A stretch of 40,016 bases of DNA from assembly GCA_027054335.1 (NCBI GenBank), contig JALUPA010000065.1:1-40016 (forward strand), given 5' to 3'. The position numbers were made by a program, and so were the translations under genes. This DNA comes from Ardenticatenaceae bacterium (GTDB lineage Bacteria; Chloroflexota; Anaerolineae; Promineifilales; Promineifilaceae). The notes below the pieces were generated by a model that was given only the letters and a program-made list of their open reading frames with translations, did no database searches and was not told where the DNA came from. Below are positions 32,154 to 39,414 of the stretch, in pieces (the first letter of the stretch is position 1; every line of letters starts with the position of its first letter).

Positions 32154-33980
32154 CTACAACTCCATAGACTTACTTTCCACTAACCCCGTCGCCTGCTCAA
32201 TAAACACAGACAGAGCCATATCGCCCCGATCCTCGTTGGCGCGGGTGCGCACGGCTACTGTGCCATCGGCTGCTTCCCGGTCGCCCACCACCAGCATGTA
32301 GGGAATCTTCTGCAATTGAGCGTTGCGGATTTTCTTGTTCATCCGGTCGCTGCTGGCATCCACTTCTACCCTCATGCCAGCCTGTTTCAATTTGTCCGCC
32401 ACTTCATAGGCGTAAGCATTGTGCCGGTCGGCAATGGGCACAACCATCACCTGCACGGGAGCCAGCCACAGGGGAAACGCGCCGTTGAAATGCTCAATCA
32501 GGATGCCTACAAATCGCTCCATGCTGCCAAAGGGAGCGCGATGGATCATAATGGGGCGGTGTTTTTGCCCGTCTTCGGCCGTATATTCCAGGTCAAACCG
32601 CTCCGGCAGAAGGAAATCCACCTGAACTGTGCCCAACTGCCACTCCCGCTTCAACACATCCCGGAAAATAAAGTCCAGTTTGGGGCCGTAAAAGGCTGCT
32701 TCACCCTCTTCCACGACGTAATTGAGGCCCGCTTTGTCGGCCGCCTGCTTAATGGCCTTGATACCTTGCTGCCACATTTCCGGCGTTCCGGCGTATTTGT
32801 CGCTGTCGGGATCATTCACCCCCAAACGCGCCCGGAAATCGTGGAAACCCATTGTTTCAAACACGTACTGGATTAAATCCACGACGGCAATGAACTCATC
32901 TTCTAACTGTTCCGGCGTGACGAAAAGATGAGAATCATCTACAGTAAAGCCGCGCACGCGGGTCAAGCCGTTTAGCTCGCCGCTTTGCTCGTAGCGGTAG
33001 ACGGTACCGAATTCGGCCAGGCGCAGGGGCAGGTCGCGGTAGCTGTGCGGCTGGCTTTTGTATATTTCGATGTGGTGCGGGCAGTTCATCGGTTTGAGCA
33101 GGAATTTCTCGCCATCTACATCAATGGGCGTATACTGGCTGTCTTTGTAGTAGGGATAATGCCCGCTGGTGATGTACAAATCCAGCTTGCCGATATGCGG
33201 TGTAATAACGGGCAAATAGCCGCGAGCCGTTTGGGCTTGCCGCAGAAAGTCCTCCAGTTGCATTCGCAAAATTGTTCCTTTCGGCAACCACAAGGGCAGT
33301 CCGGCCCCTACCAGGGGGGAGATGTGGAATAAGCCCAATTCTTTCCCCAGACGGCGGTGATCCCGTGCTTTGGCTTCTTCCAAACGCCGCAAGTACTGTT
33401 CTAATTCCACCCGGTTGCGCCAGGCGGTACCGTAAATACGCTGCAATTGGGGCTTGTGTTCGTCGCCGCGCCAGTATGCGCCGCCGGTACGCAGCAGTTT
33501 GACGGCGTTGGCTTTGACCTGTTTGGTGAATTTGACGTGCGGTCCGCGGCACAAATCTACAAAGTCGCGCTGTTTGTAGATGCTGACTTCTGTGGCCGGT
33601 TCTGTAGTGGGATTGCCGTTTTCGTCCAGACGGCCGTTTGCCAAATCTTCAATCAGTTCTAATTTATAGGGTTGGTCGGCAAAGAACTGTTTGGCCTCTG
33701 TGATGCTCATACTGCTGTGTTCAAAGGGGGCATTCTTCTTGAGCAACTGCTTCATTTTGGCTTCGATCTTCTCCAGGTCTTCTTCGGAGAAGGTAATGGG
33801 CTTGCCGTTTTCACCTTGTCCCAGATCAAAATCGTAGTAAAAGCCGTCTTCGATGGGCGGGCCGATAGCCAATTTGGCTTCTGGAAAGTATTCCAGTACA
33901 GCCTCGGCCATGACGTGCGCGGAGGAATGCCGGATGCGGTATAAATCGGTTTCTTCGTATGGTATGTTTTGTTCGGACAT
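32154..33980 (-). CDS. thrS: threonyl-tRNA synthetase, without the N-terminal TGS domain
   Basis: 608 residues, GGAG 6 bases before the ATG. The usual first 50-60 residue TGS domain is absent; the protein begins at the N2 editing domain with IRHSSAHVMAEAV (HxxxH) and FVDLCRGPHV. The catalytic core has LLKPMNCPHHIEIY (zinc Cys), RLAEFGTVYRYEQSGEL (motif 2), DDSHLFV (zinc His) and MIHRAPFGSMERFVGILIEH (motif 3, zinc His). The anticodon-binding domain starts near PVQVMVVPIADRH. It charges tRNA-Thr. Expression is controlled by the T-box leader upstream. TGS-less ThrRS exist elsewhere, so this is not a truncation by default. Confidence 0.96.
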   Translation of the reverse strand: MSEQNIPYEETDLYRIRHSSAHVMAEAVLEYFPEAKLAIGPPIEDGFYYDFDLGQGENGKPITFSEEDLEKIEAKMKQLLKKNAPFEHSSMSITEAKQFFADQPYKLELIEDLANGRLDENGNPTTEPATEVSIYKQRDFVDLCRGPHVKFTKQVKANAVKLLRTGGAYWRGDEHKPQLQRIYGTAWRNRVELEQYLRRLEEAKARDHRRLGKELGLFHISPLVGAGLPLWLPKGTILRMQLEDFLRQAQTARGYLPVITPHIGKLDLYITSGHYPYYKDSQYTPIDVDGEKFLLKPMNCPHHIEIYKSQPHSYRDLPLRLAEFGTVYRYEQSGELNGLTRVRGFTVDDSHLFVTPEQLEDEFIAVVDLIQYVFETMGFHDFRARLGVNDPDSDKYAGTPEMWQQGIKAIKQAADKAGLNYVVEEGEAAFYGPKLDFIFRDVLKREWQLGTVQVDFLLPERFDLEYTAEDGQKHRPIMIHRAPFGSMERFVGILIEHFNGAFPLWLAPVQVMVVPIADRHNAYAYEVADKLKQAGMRVEVDASSDRMNKKIRNAQLQKIPYMLVVGDREAADGTVAVRTRANEDRGDMALSVFIEQATGLVESKSMEL

Positions 33981-33995
33981 GATTGTCTCCAGTTC

Positions 33996-34025
33996 GTAAT
34001 TAGTAATTGGTAATTGAGTAATTCA
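33996..34025. repeat. short heptanucleotide array (unit GGTAATT) between T-box terminator and thrS
   Basis: CGTAATT, AGTAATT, GGTAATT, GAGTAAT, TCAATTG: about four units in the thrS 5' untranslated region after the terminator. Confidence 0.6.
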
Positions 34026-34060
34026 ATTGTCAGCCCTTCGGCAAGCTCAGGGCAAGGCGT

Positions 34061-34097
34061 AAAAATAAAAAAGCCATCACCCGATTGGGGCGATGGC
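34061..34097 (-). terminator. regulated terminator of the thrS T-box leader
   Basis: Minus strand GCCATCGCCC, loop CAATC, GGGTGATGGC (10-bp stem, one G-U pair), then TTTTTTATTTTT. Its 5' arm overlaps the antiterminator, as expected for a T-box switch. Confidence 0.92.
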
Positions 34098-34122
34098 CTC
34101 GCTGTTCCACCCAACTTTAGTA

Positions 34123-34196
34123 ATCGGTTAACGATAATCAATTACCGGTTCTGTTTAACTGAACACTGATAACTGAATACTGCTTACTGATTACCC
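34123..34196. repeat. heptanucleotide array inside the T-box leader (unit TATTCAG/TAATCAG)
   Basis: Minus-strand units TAATCAG, TAAGCAG, TATTCAG, TTATCAG, TGTTCAG, TTAAACA, then GGTAATT, GATTATC, GTTAACC, GATTACT. They separate the first T-box-like core from the functional antiterminator. Confidence 0.7.
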
Positions 34197-34443
34197 TCGT
34201 TACGGCCGTTAACGGAGCCACCCGGACTTTCTTAATAAGTGGGCAGACAATTTGTCTGCCCTAAAAGAGGCAAACCCCAAAGTTTGCCTGACCGTTCAGA
34301 AAACCACTCCTGGGGGGTTTTCGCTGCCTTTACATAATGACGGCTTTCAGCCTGTGACCATCACTCTCTGGTATGAGCCGGGCAGTTATTCGTCCCAGTC
34401 AACGTATTATTCTATAAACCTTTTGGCAAAGCGTACATTTCTG

Positions 34444-34471
34444 ATTATAAATGAGGAATAAGTCATGTCAA
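34444..34471 (-). promoter_or_regulatory. sigma70 promoter of the thrS leader
   Basis: TTGACA (34466-34471), a 16-bp spacer, TATAAT (34444-34449): perfect boxes. Transcription would start near 34437, giving about 457 nt before the thrS start codon. Confidence 0.8.
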
Positions 34472-34479
34472 GTCACCGT

Positions 34480-34508
34480 TTGACTTAATTTTCCCCCACC
34501 GATAGAAT
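34480..34508 (+). promoter_or_regulatory. sigma70 promoter of the plsX operon
   Basis: TTGACT (34480-34485), a 17-bp spacer, TAGAAT (34503-34508). Back to back with the thrS promoter; the -35 boxes are 8 bp apart, so the two polymerases may interfere. Confidence 0.75.
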
Positions 34509-34540
34509 CCCCCTCTGATTTTGGGAAGAAGAAAGGCTTT

Positions 34541-35533
34541 ATGCGAATTGTTGTGGATGCTATGGGGAGTGATGACAACCCCGAACCCGATGTGGCGGGC
34601 GCGGTTATGGCGGCGCGTGAATTTGGGGAAACCATCATTTTAGTGGGGGACCAGGCCCAAATTGAAGCAGAGTTAGCCAAACATGATACGGCTGGTTTGT
34701 CTCTGGAAATTGTGGCCGCCAGTCAGGCTGTGACCATGAGGGATAAACCGTCTGAAGTGATCAAGAGCAAGCCGAATTCTTCCATTCATGTGGGGCTGCG
34801 CCTGGTGAAAGACAGGAAAGCAAACGCTTTTGTTTCTGCCGGAAATACCGGCGCTGTATTAGCAGTGGCTATGCTGCGCCAGGTAGGATTGGGGCGGATT
34901 CCGGGGGTAAAACGACCGGGGATGGGAGTTATTTTTCCTATTAAGGAACGGCCGTTCCTCATAGATAACGGGGCGAATGCCGACTGTAAACCGGAATATC
35001 TGCTCCAATTTGGCTTGATGGGCAGCCTGTACATGGAATGTATGCTGGATATTGCCAAGCCGCGTGTAGGGCTTATCTCCAATGGCGAGGAAGAGGGGAA
35101 GGGTACGACGTTGATCAAGGAAGCCGGCCCCTTATTAGCTGCCAGCGGTCTGAACTATATTGGCAACATTGAACCGAAGGAATTTTTGAATGGTGCAGTA
35201 CACGTGGCGGTAACAGACGGCTTTTCCGGCAATTTGCTTATGAAAACGGCTGAAGCGATTGCCCGTTATATGTCTGAGACCATCCGGGAAGAAATCCAGG
35301 CGAATCCGGTTACGGCCGTAGGTGGCTTGTTAGCCAAACCCGCTTTTGGCCGCGTCCGCCGACAGCTAGACCCCCATGAAGTAGGCGGCGCGCCACTATT
35401 AGGGGTAAACGGGGTTGTCATTATTGGTCACGGCCGTTCCAATGCCTTCGCCGTCAAACAAGCTGTTGGCCAGGCCCGGTTAGCTGTAGAAAAAAATATC
35501 GTCAAAGCTATTGCTGCCGGCATAAAGCAATAA
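34541..35533 (+). CDS. plsX: phosphate acyltransferase PlsX
   Basis: 330 residues, GAAAGG upstream of the ATG. N-terminal MRIVVDAMGSDDNPEPDVAGA, then ALAVAML-type helix SAGNTGAVLAVAMLRQVG, RPGMGVIFP, LIDNGANADCKPEYLLQFG, VGLISNGEEEGKGT, GNIEPKEFLNGAVHVAVTDGFSGN (part of the PlsX active region) and the C-terminal PLLGVNGVVIIGHGRSNAFAV. It converts acyl-ACP to acyl-phosphate for phospholipid synthesis at the membrane surface. It is the first gene of a likely operon with fabF 38 bp downstream, joining fatty acid elongation to phospholipid initiation. Confidence 0.96.
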   Translation: MRIVVDAMGSDDNPEPDVAGAVMAAREFGETIILVGDQAQIEAELAKHDTAGLSLEIVAASQAVTMRDKPSEVIKSKPNSSIHVGLRLVKDRKANAFVSAGNTGAVLAVAMLRQVGLGRIPGVKRPGMGVIFPIKERPFLIDNGANADCKPEYLLQFGLMGSLYMECMLDIAKPRVGLISNGEEEGKGTTLIKEAGPLLAASGLNYIGNIEPKEFLNGAVHVAVTDGFSGNLLMKTAEAIARYMSETIREEIQANPVTAVGGLLAKPAFGRVRRQLDPHEVGGAPLLGVNGVVIIGHGRSNAFAVKQAVGQARLAVEKNIVKAIAAGIKQ

Positions 35534-35571
35534 CGGCAAATATACTCAATTCTGAAAACAGAGAAAAACTT

Positions 35572-36858
35572 ATGGAAAATAATTATCTGGATGCGCAAGG
35601 CCGACCCCGAATTGTCGTGACTGGCATGGGGGTGATGAGTCCGATTGGGCACACGCTGGACGAAAGTTGGGAAAGCTTGCTGCACGGCCGTTCCGGTATC
35701 GGCCCCATTACCCAATTCGACCCCAGTAACCTGCCCTGCCGTATTGCCGGGGAAGTCAAAGAGTTTAAACCTGGCGACTACATGAATTTCAAAGAAGCGC
35801 GGCGTATGTCAAGGGTATCCCAACTTACCGTAGCCGCCGCCCGGATGGCGGTAGAAGACGCGGGGCTGCCCCACGGTCAGGCGCCAGAACCGGAACGCGC
35901 CGGAACGCTCATCGGTGTGGGGGTAGGGGGCTTTGAAGTGGCTGTGGAACAGTTGGAAATCTACCACACCAAAGGGATAAAGCGCGTCAGTCCCTTTGCC
36001 ATGACGGCCGTTTTGCCCAATATGCCCAGCCACCACGTCAGCTTACTGGCGAATACGCAAGGCCCCATCAGCACTGTAGCCGCTGCCTGCGCCACCGGTA
36101 CCCAGGCCATCGGTGAAGCCATGGAAATGATCCGGCGGGGGCGGGCGGACATCGTCTTTACCGGCGGGGCCGAGGGGTTGATTCACGAAGCGGCCGTAGG
36201 CGGCTTTAGCGCCATGCGCGCCCTTTCCACCCATTATAACGATGCACCGGAACGGGCCAGCCGCCCTTTTGACAAAGATCGCGATGGCTTTATTTTAAGT
36301 GAAGGGGCCGGCGTCATGGTCATAGAGCGGCTGGATCACGCCATTGCCCGCGGCGCTCGCATTTACGCTGAACTGCTGGGGCACGCTTCTTCATCCGACG
36401 CCTTCCACGTAGCAGCGCAAGACCCCAATGCCGCTGGCGCGGTGCGGGCTATGCGTTGGACGTTGAAAGATGGCCTTGTACCGCTGAATAACGTGGATTA
36501 TATCAATGCACACGGTACCGGTACACCGATGAATGATGCTTCGGAAACTTTTGCCATCAAATCCCTCTTTGGTGAACGGGCTTACGAAATTCCGGTGAGC
36601 AGCAGCAAATCCATCATGGGACACGCCATGGGCGGGGCCGGAGCCATCGAAGCAATTTTTAGTATCTATGCCCTTCATCACGGCATCATCCCCCCTACCT
36701 GGAATTATGAGACGCCCGACCCGGAATGCGATCTGGATTATGTACCCAATGAGCCGCGCCCGGCCAATATTCAGGTGGCTATGTCTAATTCTTTCGGTTT
36801 GGGCGGGCAAAATGCCTGTCTGGTGATGGGGAAGTATCAAAATGGGCAGGTAATTTAA
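35572..36858 (+). CDS. fabF: beta-ketoacyl-ACP synthase II
   Basis: 428 residues. Catalytic Cys in STVAAACATGTQAIGEA, the two His in NAHGTGTPMND and SKSIMGHAMGGAGAIEA, and the C-terminal SNSFGLGGQNACLV. The N-terminus IVVTGMGVMSPIGHTLDESW is standard, slightly extended at the start (usual length about 413). It condenses malonyl-ACP with acyl-ACP in fatty acid elongation in the cytoplasm. Weak ribosome site (AGAGAAAA). Co-oriented with plsX and the following membrane protein gene, so an operon is likely. Confidence 0.95.
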   Translation: MENNYLDAQGRPRIVVTGMGVMSPIGHTLDESWESLLHGRSGIGPITQFDPSNLPCRIAGEVKEFKPGDYMNFKEARRMSRVSQLTVAAARMAVEDAGLPHGQAPEPERAGTLIGVGVGGFEVAVEQLEIYHTKGIKRVSPFAMTAVLPNMPSHHVSLLANTQGPISTVAAACATGTQAIGEAMEMIRRGRADIVFTGGAEGLIHEAAVGGFSAMRALSTHYNDAPERASRPFDKDRDGFILSEGAGVMVIERLDHAIARGARIYAELLGHASSSDAFHVAAQDPNAAGAVRAMRWTLKDGLVPLNNVDYINAHGTGTPMNDASETFAIKSLFGERAYEIPVSSSKSIMGHAMGGAGAIEAIFSIYALHHGIIPPTWNYETPDPECDLDYVPNEPRPANIQVAMSNSFGLGGQNACLVMGKYQNGQVI

Positions 36859-36879
36859 TAGGATGATTGGTAATTTTTC

Positions 36880-37617
36880 ATGGTAGTTATTCGCAACGAA
36901 AAACGTATTCGCCGGCTGCGCCTGATAAGCCAGATAACCAGTTTTTTGGGGTTTGGCGCTTTGCTGGCCGGTCTGGCTTTGATTTTTATTAGTGACAATC
37001 CCCAAGTATTTGTCTTGCAGTTGGGCGCCTTGCTGATTGGCTGGATATTGTCTCAGATAGGTATCTATCTGGCGCATCAATATGTACGTAAGCCACGCCC
37101 CGATGAGGTGTTGGATGAAGCGGTCAGGAAGTCGGCCAAAAACGGCCGTTTCTACCATTTTATCTTGCCTGCGCCCCACGTCCTCCTGCTGCCCAGCGGC
37201 ATCATCGTCTTCGTGGCCAAATACCAAACCGGCAAGATTCGAGCTGAGGGGGATAACTGGAAGCAGTCCGGATTGGGGCTGCGCCGCTTTTTCGGGCAGG
37301 AAAACCTGGGCAACCCTACCAAAGAAGCGGAAAGCAGCGTCGCCGCCGTGGCCAGTTTCATCAACAAAAACGCCCCGGAAGTAGAAGAAGTGCCTATTGC
37401 GGCCATGATCGTTTTCACCACCAAAGGGGAGAGCGAACTGGATTTGAAAAAGTCTAACCTCCCGGCTATGCACTATACCAAAGTCAAAGGGTATATGAAG
37501 CAACATAAACGCAAAGAGCGTCTGCCGGAATCTGTCTACAATGCCCTCCGCGGTGCCTTTGACGACCGGGCTACGGCCGTAGGCGCAGATGTAGAGGGTG
37601 CTGTAACCGGCAATTAG
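36880..37617 (+). CDS. two-TM membrane protein with a possible NERD-like domain
   Basis: 245 residues. Two hydrophobic segments at about 18-42 (ITSFLGFGALLAGLALIFIS) and 48-68 give a hairpin in the membrane, then a cytoplasmic domain. Within it, DEVLDEAVRKSAKNGRFYHFI and LLLPSGIIVFVAKYQTGKI resemble the DHVVVGPSGVFVIETKNYSG-type core of NERD (nuclease-related) domains, but the usual catalytic Asp/Glu are not clearly present. A Lys/Arg-rich helix (KVKGYMKQHKRKERLPES) comes near the end. No function is recognised with confidence. It lies 21 bp after fabF, suggesting membrane-lipid-related or general housekeeping co-expression. Confidence 0.65.
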   Translation: MVVIRNEKRIRRLRLISQITSFLGFGALLAGLALIFISDNPQVFVLQLGALLIGWILSQIGIYLAHQYVRKPRPDEVLDEAVRKSAKNGRFYHFILPAPHVLLLPSGIIVFVAKYQTGKIRAEGDNWKQSGLGLRRFFGQENLGNPTKEAESSVAAVASFINKNAPEVEEVPIAAMIVFTTKGESELDLKKSNLPAMHYTKVKGYMKQHKRKERLPESVYNALRGAFDDRATAVGADVEGAVTGN

Positions 37618-37653
37618 TTGCACTTCCCCTTTGGTTTGCTGTAAGATGGCGGC

Positions 37654-38343
37654 ATGGAAATATCTCCCAATCTGCATTGGCTGGATGGCGGAGCAAGCAA
37701 CCTGTATCTGATTGTAGAAGAGGCAGGGTTGACGCTGGTGGATACAGGTATGCCCAAACGCCAGCAGCTTGTTTTAGACGCTATTCAGCAAATCAAACGT
37801 TCCCCCACCGATCTTACGCGCATAGTGGTTACCCATGCCGACATTGACCATGTGGGCAGTCTGGCCGCCATTCAGGCAGCTACCGGAGCCAAAATTTTTG
37901 CCAGCGCTGCCACGGCCGAATTTCTGGTGCGGGGCAAATCGCCCAAACATTTACCCTGGTACATGCAATTTGCCGTAAATACGTTTTTTAGCTACAAGTC
38001 CGTATCAGCCGATCTGATTGAGACGGTGCAGGCGGGAGATGTGCTGCCAGTCCTGGGTGGACTGACTGTTATGGCGACGCCGGGGCATACGCCGGATCAT
38101 CACGCTTTCTTCTGTCCGTCGGCCGGGGTGCTGTTTGCCGGAGATGCGCTGAATACGCGCGACGGCCGTATCAATCCCAGCCCGCCCCGCCTCACCGCCG
38201 ACGAAGAAGCGGCCGCCCAATCTGCCATTCGCTTGCTGGAACTGGCCCCGGCGACTATTGCTTGTGGTCACGGCCGTCCCTCCAGCGATCACAGCGCCGA
38301 TGATTTGATGGCCTTATTTAATCAGCTTAGAAAACCTGCTTAA
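37654..38343 (+). CDS. metallo-beta-lactamase-fold hydrolase
   Basis: 229 residues. The metal motif reads THADIDHVG where the standard is HxHxDH, so the second His is Asp; a third-position HTPDHHAFF region (GHTPDH, His ligand), FAGDAL (Asp ligand) and the last CGHGRPSS (His ligand) are present. The N-terminal LDGGASNLYLIVEEAGLTLVDTGM is typical of glyoxalase II-like members. Single domain, cytoplasmic; the substrate is unknown. Asp at this place is found in a recognised MBL subgroup, so it need not be inactive. It follows the membrane protein gene by 36 bp. Confidence 0.9.
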   Translation: MEISPNLHWLDGGASNLYLIVEEAGLTLVDTGMPKRQQLVLDAIQQIKRSPTDLTRIVVTHADIDHVGSLAAIQAATGAKIFASAATAEFLVRGKSPKHLPWYMQFAVNTFFSYKSVSADLIETVQAGDVLPVLGGLTVMATPGHTPDHHAFFCPSAGVLFAGDALNTRDGRINPSPPRLTADEEAAAQSAIRLLELAPATIACGHGRPSSDHSADDLMALFNQLRKPA

Positions 38344-38387
38344 GTGCTTTTCAGATTGGTTCAATCTGAGCAAAGAGACGGTGTTAA

Positions 38388-39119
38388 ATGACCCAATATC
38401 GTACCGTACTTACTCAAGACCTGAATAAACTGCGTAATGATACTTTACGTCTGAGCAGCATGGTAGATGAAGCTATCGAAAAAGCGATGTTGGCCCTGCG
38501 AAATCGAGATGTTCTATTGGCTCAACAAGTTATTCAGGGGGATACGGCCGTCAACGAACTACGCTACCAAATAGAGTCCGACGCCATGCGTATTCTGGCC
38601 ACTCAATTCCCGGCTGCCAGTGATTTACGCGCCGTCCTTACCGGGCTGCACCTGTCCAACGAACTGGAACGTATTGGCGACCATGCGGCCGGCATTGCTC
38701 GTTTGGTGGAACGTATGGAAGAAGAAGAGGCTGTAGACAGCCTGCACAAACTACCCAAAATGAGCAAACGCGCCCGCAGAATGGTGCAGGCAGGCATTCA
38801 GGCCTATGTAAACTGTGACCCGGAACAAGCCTGGGCCATGATCAAGCGGGATGATAAAATTGACAAACAATACAACAAACTGGTACGGGAAGCTCTGGAA
38901 GAAATGCGGGATGACGCCTACATTCAGCGGGCTACTTATCTAATCTGGGTAGGTCACAATCTGGAACGTATTGGTGACCGGGCCACCAACATTGCCGAAC
39001 GAGTTATTTTTATGTGTACCGGCGAATATGTAGAAATTATGCCTGATTTTGAAAGCCCATCATTTCTTGACCAACCAAACCTGGCAGAAACAAAAATAGA
39101 TGCTCAATCACAGAAATAG
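38388..39119 (+). CDS. phoU: phosphate signalling/transport accessory protein PhoU
   Basis: 243 residues. Two PhoU helical repeats are visible: LNKLRNDTLRLSSMVDEAIEKAM, AVLTGLHLSNELERIGDHA in the first and IKRDDKIDKQYNKLVREALEE, YLIWVGHNLERIGDRATNIAERVIFM in the second. The repeated LERIGD(H/R)A metal-cluster motif is characteristic. It normally links the Pst phosphate transporter to a PhoR-type kinase, but no pst genes are in the window. GAGACGG precedes the ATG at some distance. It lies 44 bp after the MBL gene. Confidence 0.95.
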   Translation: MTQYRTVLTQDLNKLRNDTLRLSSMVDEAIEKAMLALRNRDVLLAQQVIQGDTAVNELRYQIESDAMRILATQFPAASDLRAVLTGLHLSNELERIGDHAAGIARLVERMEEEEAVDSLHKLPKMSKRARRMVQAGIQAYVNCDPEQAWAMIKRDDKIDKQYNKLVREALEEMRDDAYIQRATYLIWVGHNLERIGDRATNIAERVIFMCTGEYVEIMPDFESPSFLDQPNLAETKIDAQSQK

Positions 39120-39193
39120 CCGCCGATCCCCCGAAATAACAAGGCTTAAATCACGCTACAAATACTAACTAGATTTTATATCCGGATCAAAAG

Positions 39194-39221
39194 TTGACAA
39201 CCACGCATAATCTAATAGAAT
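39194..39221 (+). promoter_or_regulatory. sigma70-type promoter of the LivK-like gene
   Basis: TTGACA (39194-39199), a 16-bp spacer, TAGAAT (39216-39221). Another TATAAT occurs at 39230-39235 without a matching -35. Predicted leader about 190 nt. Confidence 0.6.
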
Positions 39222-39288
39222 TTTAACCTTATAATACATTTCTCCATTTTATTCAAATGTAACTCATATCTTCAGGAAGAGGAGGTGA

Positions 39289-39321
39289 GTGCCCGCCAAA
39301 ATAAAAAAAGTAACAACCTGA
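39289..39321 (+). CDS. 10-codon ORF in the LivK leader
   Basis: GTG 39289 after GAAGAGGAGGTGA would encode MPAKIKKVTT, basic and without family. The Shine-Dalgarno is excellent but only 3-4 bases from the GTG. It is enclosed by a 6-bp stem TTCAGG/CCTGAA (39271-39322). It may be a leader peptide or a ribosome standby site. Confidence 0.25.
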   Translation: MPAKIKKVTT

Positions 39322-39366
39322 ATTACTCGATTAAACTGAAAATACTGTTTTGTATTCAACATACGG

Positions 39367-39393
39367 TTATATAACTTTTGAAAAGTTGTATAA
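39367..39393. promoter_or_regulatory. 27-bp palindrome before the LivK ribosome site
   Basis: TTATATAACTTTT, one base, AAAAGTTGTATAA (12 of 13 positions complementary). Suited to a dimeric repressor or an mRNA stem just before AGGAGGAG. Confidence 0.5.
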
Positions 39394-39414
39394 CTCTCCT
39401 AGGAGGAGATACAT

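Larger units (their letters stand above)
34061..34437 (-). promoter_or_regulatory. T-box riboswitch controlling thrS (specifier ACC, Thr)
   Basis: Read on the minus strand. Stem I: CTGGG pairs with CCCAG and CTGCC with GGCAG, enclosing ACGAATAA on one side and CGAAAACCC on the other; the latter presents ACC (34316-34318), a Thr codon. The distal part has AGAGAG and GCTGAAAG, as conserved in stem I of T-boxes. A stem GGGCAGACAA/TTGTCTGCCC (34241-34261) resembles stem III. The T-box core GGGTGGAACAGCG lies at 34100-34112 within an antiterminator, and the competing terminator (34061-34097) follows. Uncharged tRNA-Thr would favour antitermination. Unusually, a heptanucleotide array splits the leader and a second T-box-like core GGGTGGCTCCG lies at 34213-34223. 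Confidence 0.88.
221..38551. repeat. dispersed highly iterated palindrome ACGGCCGT (about 75 copies)
   Basis: About 75 copies counted by eye from 221 to 38551, in coding regions on both strands and in a few gaps. At 56% GC about one would be expected in 40 kb. Copies are often flanked by T/A or G/C to give TACGGCCGTA or GACGGCCGTC. Sparse stretches include 2023-3272, 7351-8915, the toxin-antitoxin region and everything after 38551. Confidence 0.85.

Noticed and set aside
34252-34461. 69-codon ORF on the plus strand
   Set aside because: It lies over the T-box stem I on the other strand and has no ribosome site or homology pattern.
36391-37677. 428-codon frame antisense across fabF and its neighbour
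   Set aside because: It crosses two well-supported sense genes and has no recognisable features.
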